Shown here piece after piece: positions 52,627-64,000 of a stretch of 64,000 nucleotides of DNA. The stretch comes from Auanema rhodensis. Its lineage: Eukaryota; Nematoda; Chromadorea; Rhabditida; Rhabditidae. A model generated the notes under the pieces. It saw only the letters and a program-made list of their open reading frames with translations. It made no database searches and was not told the origin of the DNA. Both the position numbers and the translations under genes were made by a program. Every line of letters begins with the position of its first letter. Within the stretch, counting starts at the first letter, position 1. Location of the stretch: NCBI GenBank assembly GCA_964057225.1, contig OZ059897.1, positions 22,382,001 through 22,446,000 of the forward strand. Reading direction: 5' to 3'.

Positions 52627-55442
52627 GCATAAATTAAAGTTCACGTAAATTTCAAAGTCATGGTTACCATGCACCAATATCAATAAAAATTTGTTTTTAG
52701 ACTAATATGGACATGGGGAATCTAATTTTGAAAACCGCATCTCTTTATCTTTCACGTGAAGCGAGTTACATACCAAGTGCACATCACGTGTACATTTAAT
52801 TAACATAAATTAAAGTTCACGTAAATTTCAAAGTCATGGTTACCATGAACTAATATCAATAAAAATTTGTTTTTAGACTAATATGGACATGGGGAATCTA
52901 ATTTTGAAAACCGCATCTCTTTATCTTTCACGTGAAGCGAGTTACATACCAAGTGCACATCACGTGTACATTTAATTAGCATAAATTAAAGTTCACGTAA
53001 ATTTCAAAGTCATGGTTACCATGAAGCAATATCAATAAAAATTTGTTTTTAGACTAATATGGACATGGGGAATCTAATTTTGAAAACCGCATCTCTTTAT
53101 CTTTCACGTGAAGCGAGTTACATACCAAGTGCACATCACGTGTACATTTAATTAGCATAAATTAAAGTTCACGTAAATTTCAAAGTCATGGTTACCATGA
53201 AGCAATATCAATAAAAATTTGTTTTTAGACTAATATGGACATGAGGAATCTAATTTTGAAAACCGCATCTCTTTATCTTTCACGTGAAGCGAGTTACATA
53301 CCAAGTGCACATCACGTGTACATTTAATTAGCATAAATTAAAGTTCACGTAAATTTCAAAGTCATGGTTACCATGAACCAATATCAATAAAAATTTGTTT
53401 TTAGACTAATATGGACATGGGGAATCTAATTTTGAAAACCGCATCTCTTTATCTTTCACGTGAAGCGAGTTACATACCAAGTGCACATCACGTGTACATT
53501 TAATTAGCATAAATTAAAGTTCACGTAAACTTCAAAGTCATGGTTACCATGAAGCAATATCAATAAAAATTTGTTTTTAGACTAATATGGACATGGGGAA
53601 TCTAATTTTGAAAACCGCATCTCTTTATCTTTCACGTGAAGCGAGTTACATACCAAGTGCACATCACGTGTACATTTAATTAGCATAAATTAAAGTTCAC
53701 GTAAATTTCAAAGTCATGGTTACCATGCACCAATATCAATAAAAATTTGTTTTTAGACTAATATGGACATGGGGAATCTAATTTTGAAAACCGCATCTCT
53801 TTATCTTTCACGTGAAGCGAGTTACATACCAAGTGCACATCACGTGTACATTTAATTAACATAAATTAAAGTTCACGTAAATTTCAAAGTCATGGTTACC
53901 ATGAACTAATATCAATAAAAATTTGTTTTTAGACTAATATGGACATGGGGAATCTAATTTTGAAAACCGCATCTCTTTATCTTTCACGTGAAGCGAGTTA
54001 CATACCAAGTGCACATCACGTGTACATTTAATTAGCATAAATTAAAGTTCACGTAAATTTCAAAGTCATGGTTACCATGCACCAATATCAATAAAAATTT
54101 GTTTTTAGACTAATATGGACATGGGGAATCTAATTTTGAAAACCGCATCTCTTTATCTTTCACGTGAAGCGAGTTACATACCAAGTGCACATCACGTGTA
54201 CATTTAATTAACATAAATTAAAGTTCACGTAAATTTCAAAGTCATGGTTACCATGAACTAATATCAATAAAAATTTGTTTTTAGACTAATATGGACATGG
54301 GGAATCTAATTTTGAAAACCGCATCTCTTTATCTTTCACGTGAAGCGAGTTACATACCAAGTGCACATCACGTGTACATTTAATTAGCATAAATTAAAGT
54401 TCACGTAAATTTCAAAGTCATGGTTACCATGAAGCAATATCAATAAAAATTTGTTTTTAGACTAATATGGACATGGGGAATCTAATTTTGAAAACCGCAT
54501 CTCTTTATCTTTCACGTGAAGCGAGTTACATACCAAGTGCACATCACGTGTACATTTAATTAGCATAAATTAAAGTTCACGTAAATTTCAAAGTCATGGT
54601 TACCATGAAGCAATATCAATAAAAATTTGTTTTTAGACTAATATGGACATGAGGAATCTAATTTTGAAAACCGCATCTCTTTATCTTTCACGTGAAGCGA
54701 GTTACATACCAAGTGCACATCACGTGTACATTTAATTAGCATAAATTAAAGTTCACGTAAATTTCAAAGTCATGGTTACCATGAACCAATATCAATAAAA
54801 ATTTGTTTTTAGACTAATATGGACATGGGGAATCTAATTTTGAAAACCGCATCTCTTTATCTTTCACGTGAAGCGAGTTACATACCAAGTGCACATCACG
54901 TGTACATTTAATTAGCATAAATTAAAGTTCACGTAAACTTCAAAGTCATGGTTACCATGAAGCAATATCAATAAAAATTTGTTTTTAGACTAATATGGAC
55001 ATGGGGAATCTAATTTTGAAAACCGCATCTCTTTATCTTTCACGTGAAGCGAGTTACATACCAAGTGCACATCACGTGTACATTTAATTAGCATAAATTA
55101 AAGTTCACGTAAATTTCAAAGTCATGGTTACCATGCACCAATATCAATAAAAATTTGTTTTTAGACTAATATGGACATGGGGAATCTAATTTTGAAAACC
55201 GCATCTCTTTATCTTTCACGTGAAGCGAGTTACATACCAAGTGCACATCACGTGTACATTTAATTAACATAAATTAAAGTTCACGTAAATTTCAAAGTCA
55301 TGGTTACCATGAACTAATATCAATAAAAATTTGTTTTTAGACTAATATGGACATGGGGAATCTAATTTTGAAAACCGCATCTCTTTATCTTTCACGTGAA
55401 GCGAGTTACATACCAAGTGCACATCACGTGTACATTTAATTA
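52627..55442 (+). repeat. Eight-monomer tandem repeat, two units (m300-m315)
   Basis: C; T 1A; G; G 90A; A; G 24C; C; T 1A occurs at 52,627-54,034 and 54,035-55,442 (1,408 bp each). It can also be read as a six-monomer HOR (1,056 bp) with an extra C-T pair inserted at 53,683-54,034. The T-type 1A copy always follows a C copy. Confidence 0.88.
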
Positions 55443-57026
55443 GCATAAATTAAAGTTCACGTAAATTTCAAAGTCATGGTTACCATGAAGCAATATCAAT
55501 AAAAATTTGTTTTTAGACTAATATGGACATGGGGAATCTAATTTTGAAAACCGCATCTCTTTATCTTTCACGTGAAGCGAGTTACATACCAAGTGCACAT
55601 CACGTGTACATTTAATTAGCATAAATTAAAGTTCACGTAAATTTCAAAGTCATGGTTACCATGAAGCAATATCAATAAAAATTTGTTTTTAGACTAATAT
55701 GGACATGGGGAATCTAATTTTGAAAACCGCATCTCTTTATCTTTCACGTGAAGCGAGTTACATACCAAGTGCACATCACGTGTACATTTAATTAGCATAA
55801 ATTAAAGTTCACGTAAATTTCAAAGTCATGGTTACCATGAACCAATATCAATAAAAATTTGTTTTTAGACTAATATGGACATGGGAAATCTAATTTTGGA
55901 AACCGCATCTCTTTATCTTTCACGTGAAGCGAGTTACATACCAAGTGCACATCACGTGTACATTTAATTAGCATAAATTAAAGTTCACGTAAACTTCAAA
56001 GTCATGGTTACCATGAAGCAATATCAATAAAAATTTGTTTTTAGACTAATATGGACATGGGGAATCTAATTTTGAAAACCGCATCTCTTTATCTTTCACG
56101 TGAAGCGAGTTACATACCAAGTGCACATCACGTGTACATTTAATTAGCATAAATTAAAGTTCACGTAAATTTCAAAGTCATGGTTACCATGAACCAATAT
56201 CAATAAAAATTTGTTTTTAGACTAATATGGACATGGGAAATCTAATTTTGAAAACCGCATCTCTTTATCTTTCACGTGAAGCGAGTTACATACCAAGTGC
56301 ACATCACGTGTACATTTAATTAGCATAAATTAAAGTTCACGTAAATTTCAAAGTCATGGTTACCATGAACCAATATCAATAAAAATTTGTTTTTAGACTA
56401 ATATGGACATGGGGAATCTAATTTTGAAAACCGCATCTCTTTATCTTTCACGTGAAGCGAGTTACATACCAAGTGCACATCACGTGTACATTTAATTAGC
56501 ATAAATTAAAGTTCACGTAAATTTCAAAGTCATGGTTACCATGAAGCAATATCAATAAAAATTTGTTTTTAGACTAATATGGACATGAGGAATCTAATTT
56601 TGAAAACCGCATCTCTTTATCTTTCACGTGAAGCGAGTTACATACCAAGTGCACATCACGTGTACATTTAATTAGCATAAATTAAAGTTCACGTAAATTT
56701 CAAAGTCATGGTTACCATGAACCAATATCAATAAAAATTTGTTTTTAGACTAATATGGACATGGGGAATCTAATTTTGAAAACCGCATCTCTTTATCTTT
56801 CACGTGAAGCGAGTTACATACCAAGTGCACATCACGTGTACATTTAATTAGCATAAATTAAAGTTCACGTAAACTTCAAAGTCATGGTTACCATGAAGCA
56901 ATATCAATAAAAATTTGTTTTTAGACTAATATGGACATGGGGAATCTAATTTTGAAAACCGCATCTCTTTATCTTTCACGTGAAGCGAGTTACATACCAA
57001 GTGCACATCACGTGTACATTTAATTA
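55091..57026 (+). repeat. Eleven-monomer segment, second of a pair (m314-m324)
   Basis: It matches m289-m299 throughout, including 105G in m318. It overlaps the end of the eight-monomer repeat because both share C; T 1A. Confidence 0.9.
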
Positions 57027-58258
57027 GCATAAATTAAAGTTCACGTAAATTTCAAAGTCATGGTTACCATGAACTAATATCAATAAAAATTTGTTTTTAG
57101 ACTAATATGGACATGGGGAATCTAATTGTGAAAACCGCATCTCTTTATCTTTCACGTGAAGCGAGTTACATACCAAGTGCACATCACGTGTACATTTAAT
57201 TAGCATAAATTAAAGTTCACGTAAATTTCAAAGTCATGGTTACCATGAAGCAATATCAATAAAAATTTGTTTTTAGACTAATATGGACATGGGGAATCTA
57301 ATTTTGAAAACCGCATCTCTTTATCTTTCACGTGAAGCGAGTTACATACCAAGTGCACATCACGTGTACATTTAATTAGCATAAATTAAAGTTCACGTAA
57401 ATTTCAAAGTCATGGTTACCATGAACCAATATCAATAAAAATTTGTTTTTAGACTAATATGGACATGGGGAATCTAATTTTGAAAACCGCATCTCTTTAT
57501 CTTTCACGTGAAGCGAGTTACATACCAAGTGCACATCACGTGTACATTTAATTAGCATAAAATAAAGTTCACGTAAACTTCAAAGTCATGGTTACCATGA
57601 AGCAATATCAATAAAAATTTGTTTTTAGACTAATATGGACATGGGGAATCTAATTGTGAAAACCGCATCTCTTTATCTTTCACGTGAAGCGAGTTACATA
57701 CCAAGTGCACATCACGTGTACATTTAATTAGCATAAATTAAAGTTCACGTAAATTTCAAAGTCATGGTTACCATGAAGCAATATCAATAAAAATTTGTTT
57801 TTAGACTAATATGGACATGGGGAATCTAATTTTGAAAACCGCATCTCTTTATCTTTCACGTGAAGCGAGTTACATACCAAGTGCACATCACGTGTACATT
57901 TAATTAGCATAAATTAAAGTTCACGTAAATTTCAAAGTCATGGTTACCATGAACCAATATCAATAAAAATTTGTTTTTAGACTAATATGGACATGGGGAA
58001 TCTAATTTTGAAAACCGCATCTCTTTATCTTTCACGTGAAGCGAGTTACATACCAAGTGCACATCACGTGTACATTTAATTAGCATAAAATAAAGTTCAC
58101 GTAAACTTCAAAGTCATGGTTACCATGAAGCAATATCAATAAAAATTTGTTTTTAGACTAATATGGACATGGGGAATCTAATTTTGAAAACCGCATCTCT
58201 TTATCTTTCACGTGAAGCGAGTTACATACCAAGTGCACATCACGTGTACATTTAATTA
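57027..58258 (+). repeat. Three-monomer tandem duplication (m325-m331)
   Basis: G; A; G 8A 24C occurs at 57,203-57,730 and 57,731-58,258 (528 bp). The 8A change (GCATAAAATAAAG) is found only in m328 and m331. The variant 102G (AATTGTG) is in m325, which is T-type without 1A, and in m328 but not m331. Confidence 0.87.
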
Positions 58259-60018
58259 GCATAAATTAAAGTTCACGTAAATTTCAAAGTCATGGTTACC
58301 ATGAACCAATATCAATAAAAATTTGTTTTTAGACTAATATGGACATGGGAAATCTAATTTTGAAAACCGCATCTCTTTATCTTTCACGTGAAGCGAGTTA
58401 CATACCAAGTGCACATCACGTGTACATTTAATTAGCATAAATTAAAGTTCACGTAAATTTCAAAGTCATGGTTACCATGAACCAATATCAATAAAAATTT
58501 GTTTTTAGACTAATATGGACATGGGGAATCTAATTTTGAAAACCGCATCTCTTTATCTTTCACGTGAAGCGAGTTACATACCAAGTGCACATCACGTGTA
58601 CATTTAATTAGCATAAATTAAAGTTCACGTAAATTTCAAAGTCATGGTTACCATGAAGCAATATCAATAAAAATTTGTTTTTAGACTAATATGGACATGG
58701 GGAATCTAATTTTGAAAACCGCATCTCTTTATCTTTCACGTGAAGCGAGTTACATACCAAGTGCACATCACGTGTACATTTAATTAGCATAAATTAAAGT
58801 TCACGTAAATTTCAAAGTCATGGTTACCATGAACCAATATCAATAAAAATTTGTTTTTAGACTAATATGGACATGGGGAATCTAATTTTGAAAACCGCAT
58901 CTCTTTATCTTTCACGTGAAGCGAGTTACATACCAAGTGCACATCACGTGTACATTTAATTAGCATAAATTAAAGTTCACGTAAATTTCAAAGTCATGGT
59001 TACCATGAAGCAATATCAATAAAAATTTGTTTTTAGACTAATATGGACATGGGGAATTTAATTTTGAAAACCGCATCTCTTTATCTTTCACGTGAAGCGA
59101 GTTACATACCAAGTGCACATCACGTGTACATTTAATTAGCATAAATTAAAGTTCACGTAAATTTCAAAGTCATGGTTAGCATGAACCAATATCAATAAAA
59201 ATTTGTTTTTAGACTAATATGGACATGGGGAATCTAATTTTGAAAACCGCATCTCTTTATCTTTCACGTGAAGCGAGTTACATACCAAGTGCACATCACG
59301 TGTACATTTAATTAGCATAAATTAAAGTTCACGTAAATTTCAAAGTCATGGTTACCATGAACCAATATCAATAAAAATTTGTTTTTAGACTAATATGGAC
59401 ATGGGGAATCTAATTTTGAAAACCGCATCTCTTTATCTTTCACGTGAAGCGAGTTACATACCAAGTGCACATCACGTGTACATTTAATTAGCATAAATTA
59501 AAGTTCACGTAAATTTCAAAGTCATGGTTACCATGAACCAATATCAATAAAAATTTGTTTTTAGACTAATATGGACATGGGGAATCTAATTTTGAAAACC
59601 GCATTTCTTTATCTTTCACGTGAAGCGAGTTACATACCAAGTGCACATCACGTGTACATTTAATTAGCATAAATTAAAGTTCACGTAAATTTCAAAGTCA
59701 TGGTTACCATGCACCAATATCAATAAAAATTTGTTTTTAGACTAATATGGACATGGGGAATCTAATTTTGAAAACCGCATCTCTTTATCTTTCACGTGAA
59801 GCGAGTTACATACCAAGTGCACATCACGTGTACATTTAATTAGCATAAATTAAAGTTCACGTAAATTTCAAAGTCATGGTTACCATGAACCAATATCAAT
59901 AAAAATTTGTTTTTAGACTAATATGGACATGGGGAATCTAATTTTGAAAACCGCATCTCTTTATCTTTCACGTGAAGCGAGTTACATACCAAGTGCACAT
60001 CACGTGTACATTTAATTA
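58259..60018 (+). repeat. Irregular stretch m332-m341
   Basis: The order is A 92A; A; G; A; G; A; A; A 115T; C; A. Two private changes are seen: 96T in m336 (near 59,058) and 41G in m337 (near 59,179), the latter breaking the inverted repeat. No clean HOR period is visible. Confidence 0.72.
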
Positions 60019-62482
60019 GCATAAATTAAAGTTCACGTAAACTTCAAAGTCATGGTTACCATGAAGCAATATCAATAAAAATTTGTTTTTAGACTAATAT
60101 GGACATGGGGAATCTAATTTTGAAAACCGCATCTCTTTATCTCTCACGTGAAGCGAGTTACATACCAAGTGCACATCACGTGTACATTTAATTAGCATAA
60201 ATTAAAGTTCACGTAAATTTCAAAGTCATGGTTACCATGAACCAATATCAATAAAAATTTGTTTTTAGACTAATATGGACATGGGGAATCTAATTTTGAA
60301 AACCGCATCTCTTTATCTCTCACGTGAAGCGAGTTACATACCAAGTGCACATCACGTGTACATTTAATTAGCATAAATTAAAGTTCACGTAAATTTCAAA
60401 GTCATGGTTACCATGAACCAATATCAATAAAAATTTGTTTTTAGACTAATATGGACATGGGGAATCTAATTTTGAAAACCGCATCTCTTTATCTTTCACG
60501 TGAAGCGAGTTACATACCAAGTGCACATCACGTGTACATTTAATTAGCATAAATTAAAGTTCACGTAAATTTCAAAGTCATGGTTACCATGCACCAATAT
60601 CAATAAAAATTTGTTTTTAGACTAATATGGACATGGGGAATCTAATTTTGAAAACCGCATCTCTTTATCTTTCACGTGAAGCGAGTTACATACCAAGTGC
60701 ACATCACGTGTACATTTAATTAGCATAAATTAAAGTTCACGTAAATTTCAAAGTCATGGTTACCATGAACCAATATCAATAAAAATTTGTTTTTAGACTA
60801 ATATGGACATGGTGAATCTAATTTTGAAAACCGCATCTCTTTATCTTTCACGTGAAGCGAGTTACATACCAAGTGCACATCACGTGTACATTTAATTAGC
60901 ATAAATTAAAGTTCACGTAAACTTCAAAGTCATGGTTACCATGAAGCAATATCAATAAAAATTTGTTTTTAGACTAATATGGACATGGGGAATCTAATTT
61001 TGAAAACCGCATCTCTTTATCTCTCACGTGCAGCGAGTTACATACCAAGTGCACATCACGTGTACATTTAATTAGCATAAATTAAAGTACACGTAAATTT
61101 CAAAGTCATGGTTACCATGAACCAATATCAATAAAAATTTGTTTTTAGACTAATATGGACATGGGGAATCTAATTTTGAAAACCGCATCTCTTTATCTTT
61201 CACGTGAAGCGAGTTACATACCAAGTGCACATCACGTGTACATTTAATTAGCATAAATTAAAGTTCACGTAAACTTCAAAGTCATGGTTACCATGAAGCA
61301 ATATCAATAAAAATTTGTTTTTAGACTAATATGGACATGGGGAATCTAATTTTGAAAACCGCATCTCTTTATCTCTCACGTGAAGCGAGTTACATACCAA
61401 GTGCACATCACGTGTACATTTAATTAGCATAAATTAAAGTTCACGTAAATTTCAAAGTCATGGTTACCATGAACCAATATCAATAAAAATTTGTTTTTAG
61501 ACTAATATGGACATGGGGAATCTAATTTTGAAAACCGCATCTCTTTATCTCTCACGTGAAGCGAGTTACATACCAAGTGCACATCACGTGTACATTTAAT
61601 TAGCATAAATTAAAGTTCACGTAAATTTCAAAGTCATGGTTACCATGAACCAATATCAATAAAAATTTGTTTTTAGACTAATATGGACATGGGGAATCTA
61701 ATTTTGAAAACCGCATCTCTTTATCTTTCACGTGAAGCGAGTTACATACCAAGTGCACATCACGTGTACATTTAATTAGCATAAATTAAAGTTCACGTAA
61801 ATTTCAAAGTCATGGTTACCATGCACCAATATCAATAAAAATTCGTTTTTAGACTAATATGGACATGGGGAATCTAATTTTGAAAACCGCATCTCTTTAT
61901 CTTTCACGTGAAGCGAGTTACATACCAAGTGCACATCACGTGTACATTTAATTAGCATAAATTAAAGTTCACGTAAATTTCAAAGTCATGGTTACCATGA
62001 ACCAATATCAATAAAAATTTGTTTTTAGACTAATATGGACATGGTGAATCTAATTTTGAAAACCGCATCTCTTTATCTTTCACGTGAAGCGAGTTACATA
62101 CCAAGTGCACATCACGTGTACATTTAATTAGCATAAATTAAAGTTCACGTAAACTTCAAAGTCATGGTTACCATGAAGCAATATCAATAAAAATTTGTTT
62201 TTAGACTAATATGGACATGGGGAATCTAATTTTGAAAACCGCATCTCTTTATCTCTCACGTGCAGCGAGTTACATACCAAGTGCACATCACGTGTACATT
62301 TAATTAGCATAAATTAAAGTACACGTAAATTTCAAAGTCATGGTTACCATGAACCAATATCAATAAAAATTTGTTTTTAGACTAATATGGACATGGGGAA
62401 TCTAATTTTGAAAACCGCATCTCTTTATCTTTCACGTGAAGCGAGTTACATACCAAGTGCACATCACGTGTACATTTAATTA
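60019..62482 (+). repeat. Seven-monomer HOR, two units (m342-m355)
   Basis: G 24C 125C; A 125C; A; C; A 91T; G 24C 125C 133C; A 15A occurs at 60,019-61,250 and 61,251-62,482 (1,232 bp each). 125C, 91T, 133C and 15A occur nowhere else in the window. The only type difference is a private 66C (AATTCG) in m352. Both 133C and 15A change dyad or palindrome bases. Confidence 0.93.
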
Positions 62483-63890
62483 GCATAAATTAAAGTTCAC
62501 GTAAATTTCAAAGTCATGGTTACCATGCATCAATATCAATAAAAATTTGTTTTTAGACTAATATGGACATGGGGAATCTAATTTTGAAAACCGCATCTCT
62601 TTATCTTTCACGTGAAGCGAGTTACATACCAAGTGCACATCACGTGTACATTTAATTAGCATAAATTAAAGTTCACGTAAATTTCAAAGTCATGGTTACC
62701 ATGAACTAATATCAATAAAAATTTGTTTTTAGACTAATATGGACATGGGGAATCTAATTTTGAAAACCGCATCTCTTTATCTTTCACGTGAAGCGAGTTA
62801 CATACCAAGTGCACATCACGTGTACATTTAATTAGCATAAATTAAAGTTCACGTAAATTTCAAAGTCATGGTTACCATGAAGCAATATCAATAAAAATTT
62901 GTTTTTAGACTAATATGGACATGGGGAATCTAATTTTGAAAACCGCATCTCTTTATCTTTCACGTGAAGCGAGTTACATACCAAGTGCACATCACGTGTA
63001 CATTTAATTAGCATAAATTAAAGTTCACGTAAACTTCAAAGTCATGGTTACCATGAAGCAATATCAATAAAAATTTGTTTTTAGACTAATATGGACATGG
63101 GAAATCTAATTTTGAAAACCGCATCTCTTTATCTTTCACGTGAAGCGAGTTACATACCAAGTGCACATCACGTGTACATTTAATTAGCATAAATTAAAGT
63201 TCACGTAAATTTCAAAGTCATGATTACCATGCACCAATATCAATAAAAATTTGTTTTTAGACTAATATGGACATGGGGAATCTAATTTTGAAAACCGCAT
63301 CTCTTTATCTTTCACGTGAAGCGAGTTACATACCAAGTGCACATCACGTGTACATTTAATTAGCATAAATTAAAGTTCACGTAAATTTCAAAGTCATGGT
63401 TACCATGAACTAATATCAATAAAAATTTGTTTTTAGACTAATATGGACATGGGGAATCTAATTTTGAAAACCGCATCTCTTTATCTTTCACGTGAAGCGA
63501 GTTACATACCAAGTGCACATCACGTGTACATTTAATTAGCATAAATTAAAGTTCACGTAAATTTCAAAGTCATGGTTACCATGAAGCAATATCAATAAAA
63601 ATTTGTTTTTAGACTAATATGGACATGGGGAATCTAATTTTGAAAACCGCATCTCTTTATCTTTCACGTGAAGCGAGTTACATACCAAGTGCACATCACG
63701 TGTACATTTAAATAGCATAAATTAAAGTTCACGTAAATTTCAAAGTCATGGTTACCATGAACCAATATCAATAAAAATTTGTTTTTAGACTAATATGGAC
63801 ATGGGGAATCTAATTTTGAAAACCGCATCTCTTTATCTTTCACGTGAAGCGAGTTACATACCAAGTGCACATCACGTGTACATTTAATTA
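62483..63890 (+). repeat. Four-monomer repeat, imperfect pair (m356-m363)
   Basis: C (48T); T-type; G; G 24C 92A is followed by C (37A); T-type; G (174A); A. The first three classes repeat after 704 bp. The T-type copies here lack 1A, as does m325, which separates them from the block W T-type copies. Confidence 0.7.
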
Positions 63891-64000
63891 GCATAAATTA
63901 AAGTTCACGTAAATTTCAAAGTCATGGTTACCATGAACCAATATCAATAAAAATTTGTTTTTAGACTAATATGGACATGGGAAATCTAATTTTGAAAACC
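63891..64000 (+). repeat. Partial monomer m364 at window end
   Basis: The first 110 bases of an A-type copy with 92A are present. The array continues beyond the window. Confidence 0.95.

Larger units (their letters stand above)
1..64000 (+). repeat. 176-bp satellite DNA array, whole window
   Basis: The same 176-bp unit repeats head to tail from the first base to the last, giving 363 complete copies and a 110-base partial copy. The phase is exact: copy starts fall at 1+176n until 39,130, one base later after an extra A there, and two bases later after a second extra A at about 42,300. Consensus composition is about 63 A, 57 T, 30 C and 26 G. Copies differ mostly by single substitutions at a limited set of positions. 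No inverted copy, foreign insertion or unique sequence is seen. The unit length is near that of a nucleosome with linker, as in many centromeric satellites; a centromeric or pericentromeric location is inferred. The family itself is not one I recognise. Both array edges lie outside the window. Confidence 0.99.

Noticed and set aside
1-64000. CRISPR array
   Set aside because: Units are 176 bp with no unique spacers between short repeats; the entire unit is repeated.
1-64000. Promoters based on CACGTG and the A/T-rich segments
   Set aside because: The motifs recur in every copy with no gene in the window to serve. G-box-like cores alone do not make a promoter call.
1-64000. Transposon or retroelement remnants, including tandem LTRs
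   Set aside because: No coding domain, target-site duplication or sequence differing from the 176-bp unit was seen in the window.
1-64000. Assignment to a named plant centromere satellite such as Arabidopsis 178-bp or Brassica 176-bp repeats
   Set aside because: The length is similar, but the sequence does not match what I recall of those families beyond short, chance-like words.
1-64000. The array as an assembly artefact
   Set aside because: Local variants, a shared insertion and distinct HORs change along the window in an ordered way, which simple computational duplication would not produce. Exact copy numbers could still be affected by assembly.

Overview
The whole 64,000-base window is one uninterrupted, head-to-tail satellite DNA array. 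I found no protein gene, RNA gene, transposon, CRISPR array or telomere repeat. The repeat unit is 176 bp and about 68% A+T. Counting from the first base (GCATAAATTAAAG as monomer position 1), the window holds 363 full monomers and a 110-base partial 364th. All monomers face the same way. Only two length changes occur: one extra A in monomers 223 and 241, both in the same A-run. Most monomers differ from the consensus at only 0 to 4 positions.

Naming used below: monomer numbers are m1 to m364. They start at 1+176(k-1) up to m223, at 2+176(k-1) for m224-m241, and at 3+176(k-1) from m242. The main classes are set by bases 46-49: A-type AACC (about 208 copies), C-type CACC (about 69), G-type AAGC (about 76) and T-type AACT (about 10). 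Other diagnostic variants are written as position plus base (16T, 24C, 71A, 92A, 110T, 112A+123A, 115T and so on). All counts were made by eye.

Organism: a homogeneous array of roughly nucleosome-length monomers with higher-order repeats (HORs) is what eukaryotic centromeric or other heterochromatic satellites look like. A plant is a reasonable guess because many plant centromere satellites are 150-180 bp, but I do not recognise this family and an animal source is not excluded. The centromeric role is inference.

Layout: monomer variants are not random; they form blocks that recur in the same order. Block X (m1-m20) returns almost unchanged as m103-m122 and in part as m201-m214. Each time it is followed by block Y (16T/24C/71A and G-type monomers) and block Z (92A, then the 112A+123A G-type). 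Block W (86T, 99G, 1A T-type) follows Z in cycles 2 and 3. This is a long-range superstructure of about 98-102 monomers (17-18 kb). Nested in it are local tandem HORs of 2, 3, 4, 6/8, 7, 12, 13 and 18 monomers. The last quarter (from about 50 kb) has the shortest and cleanest HORs and carries the private variants 90A, 105G, 102G, 125C, 91T, 133C and 15A.

Inside each monomer the most striking elements are two CACGTG hexamers and a third CACGT core spaced 32 and 33 bp apart, an imperfect 37-bp dyad across the monomer junction, and a near-perfect 15-bp inverted repeat (TCATGGTTACCATGA). These could mark protein-binding or structured sites, but no function can be shown from sequence alone.
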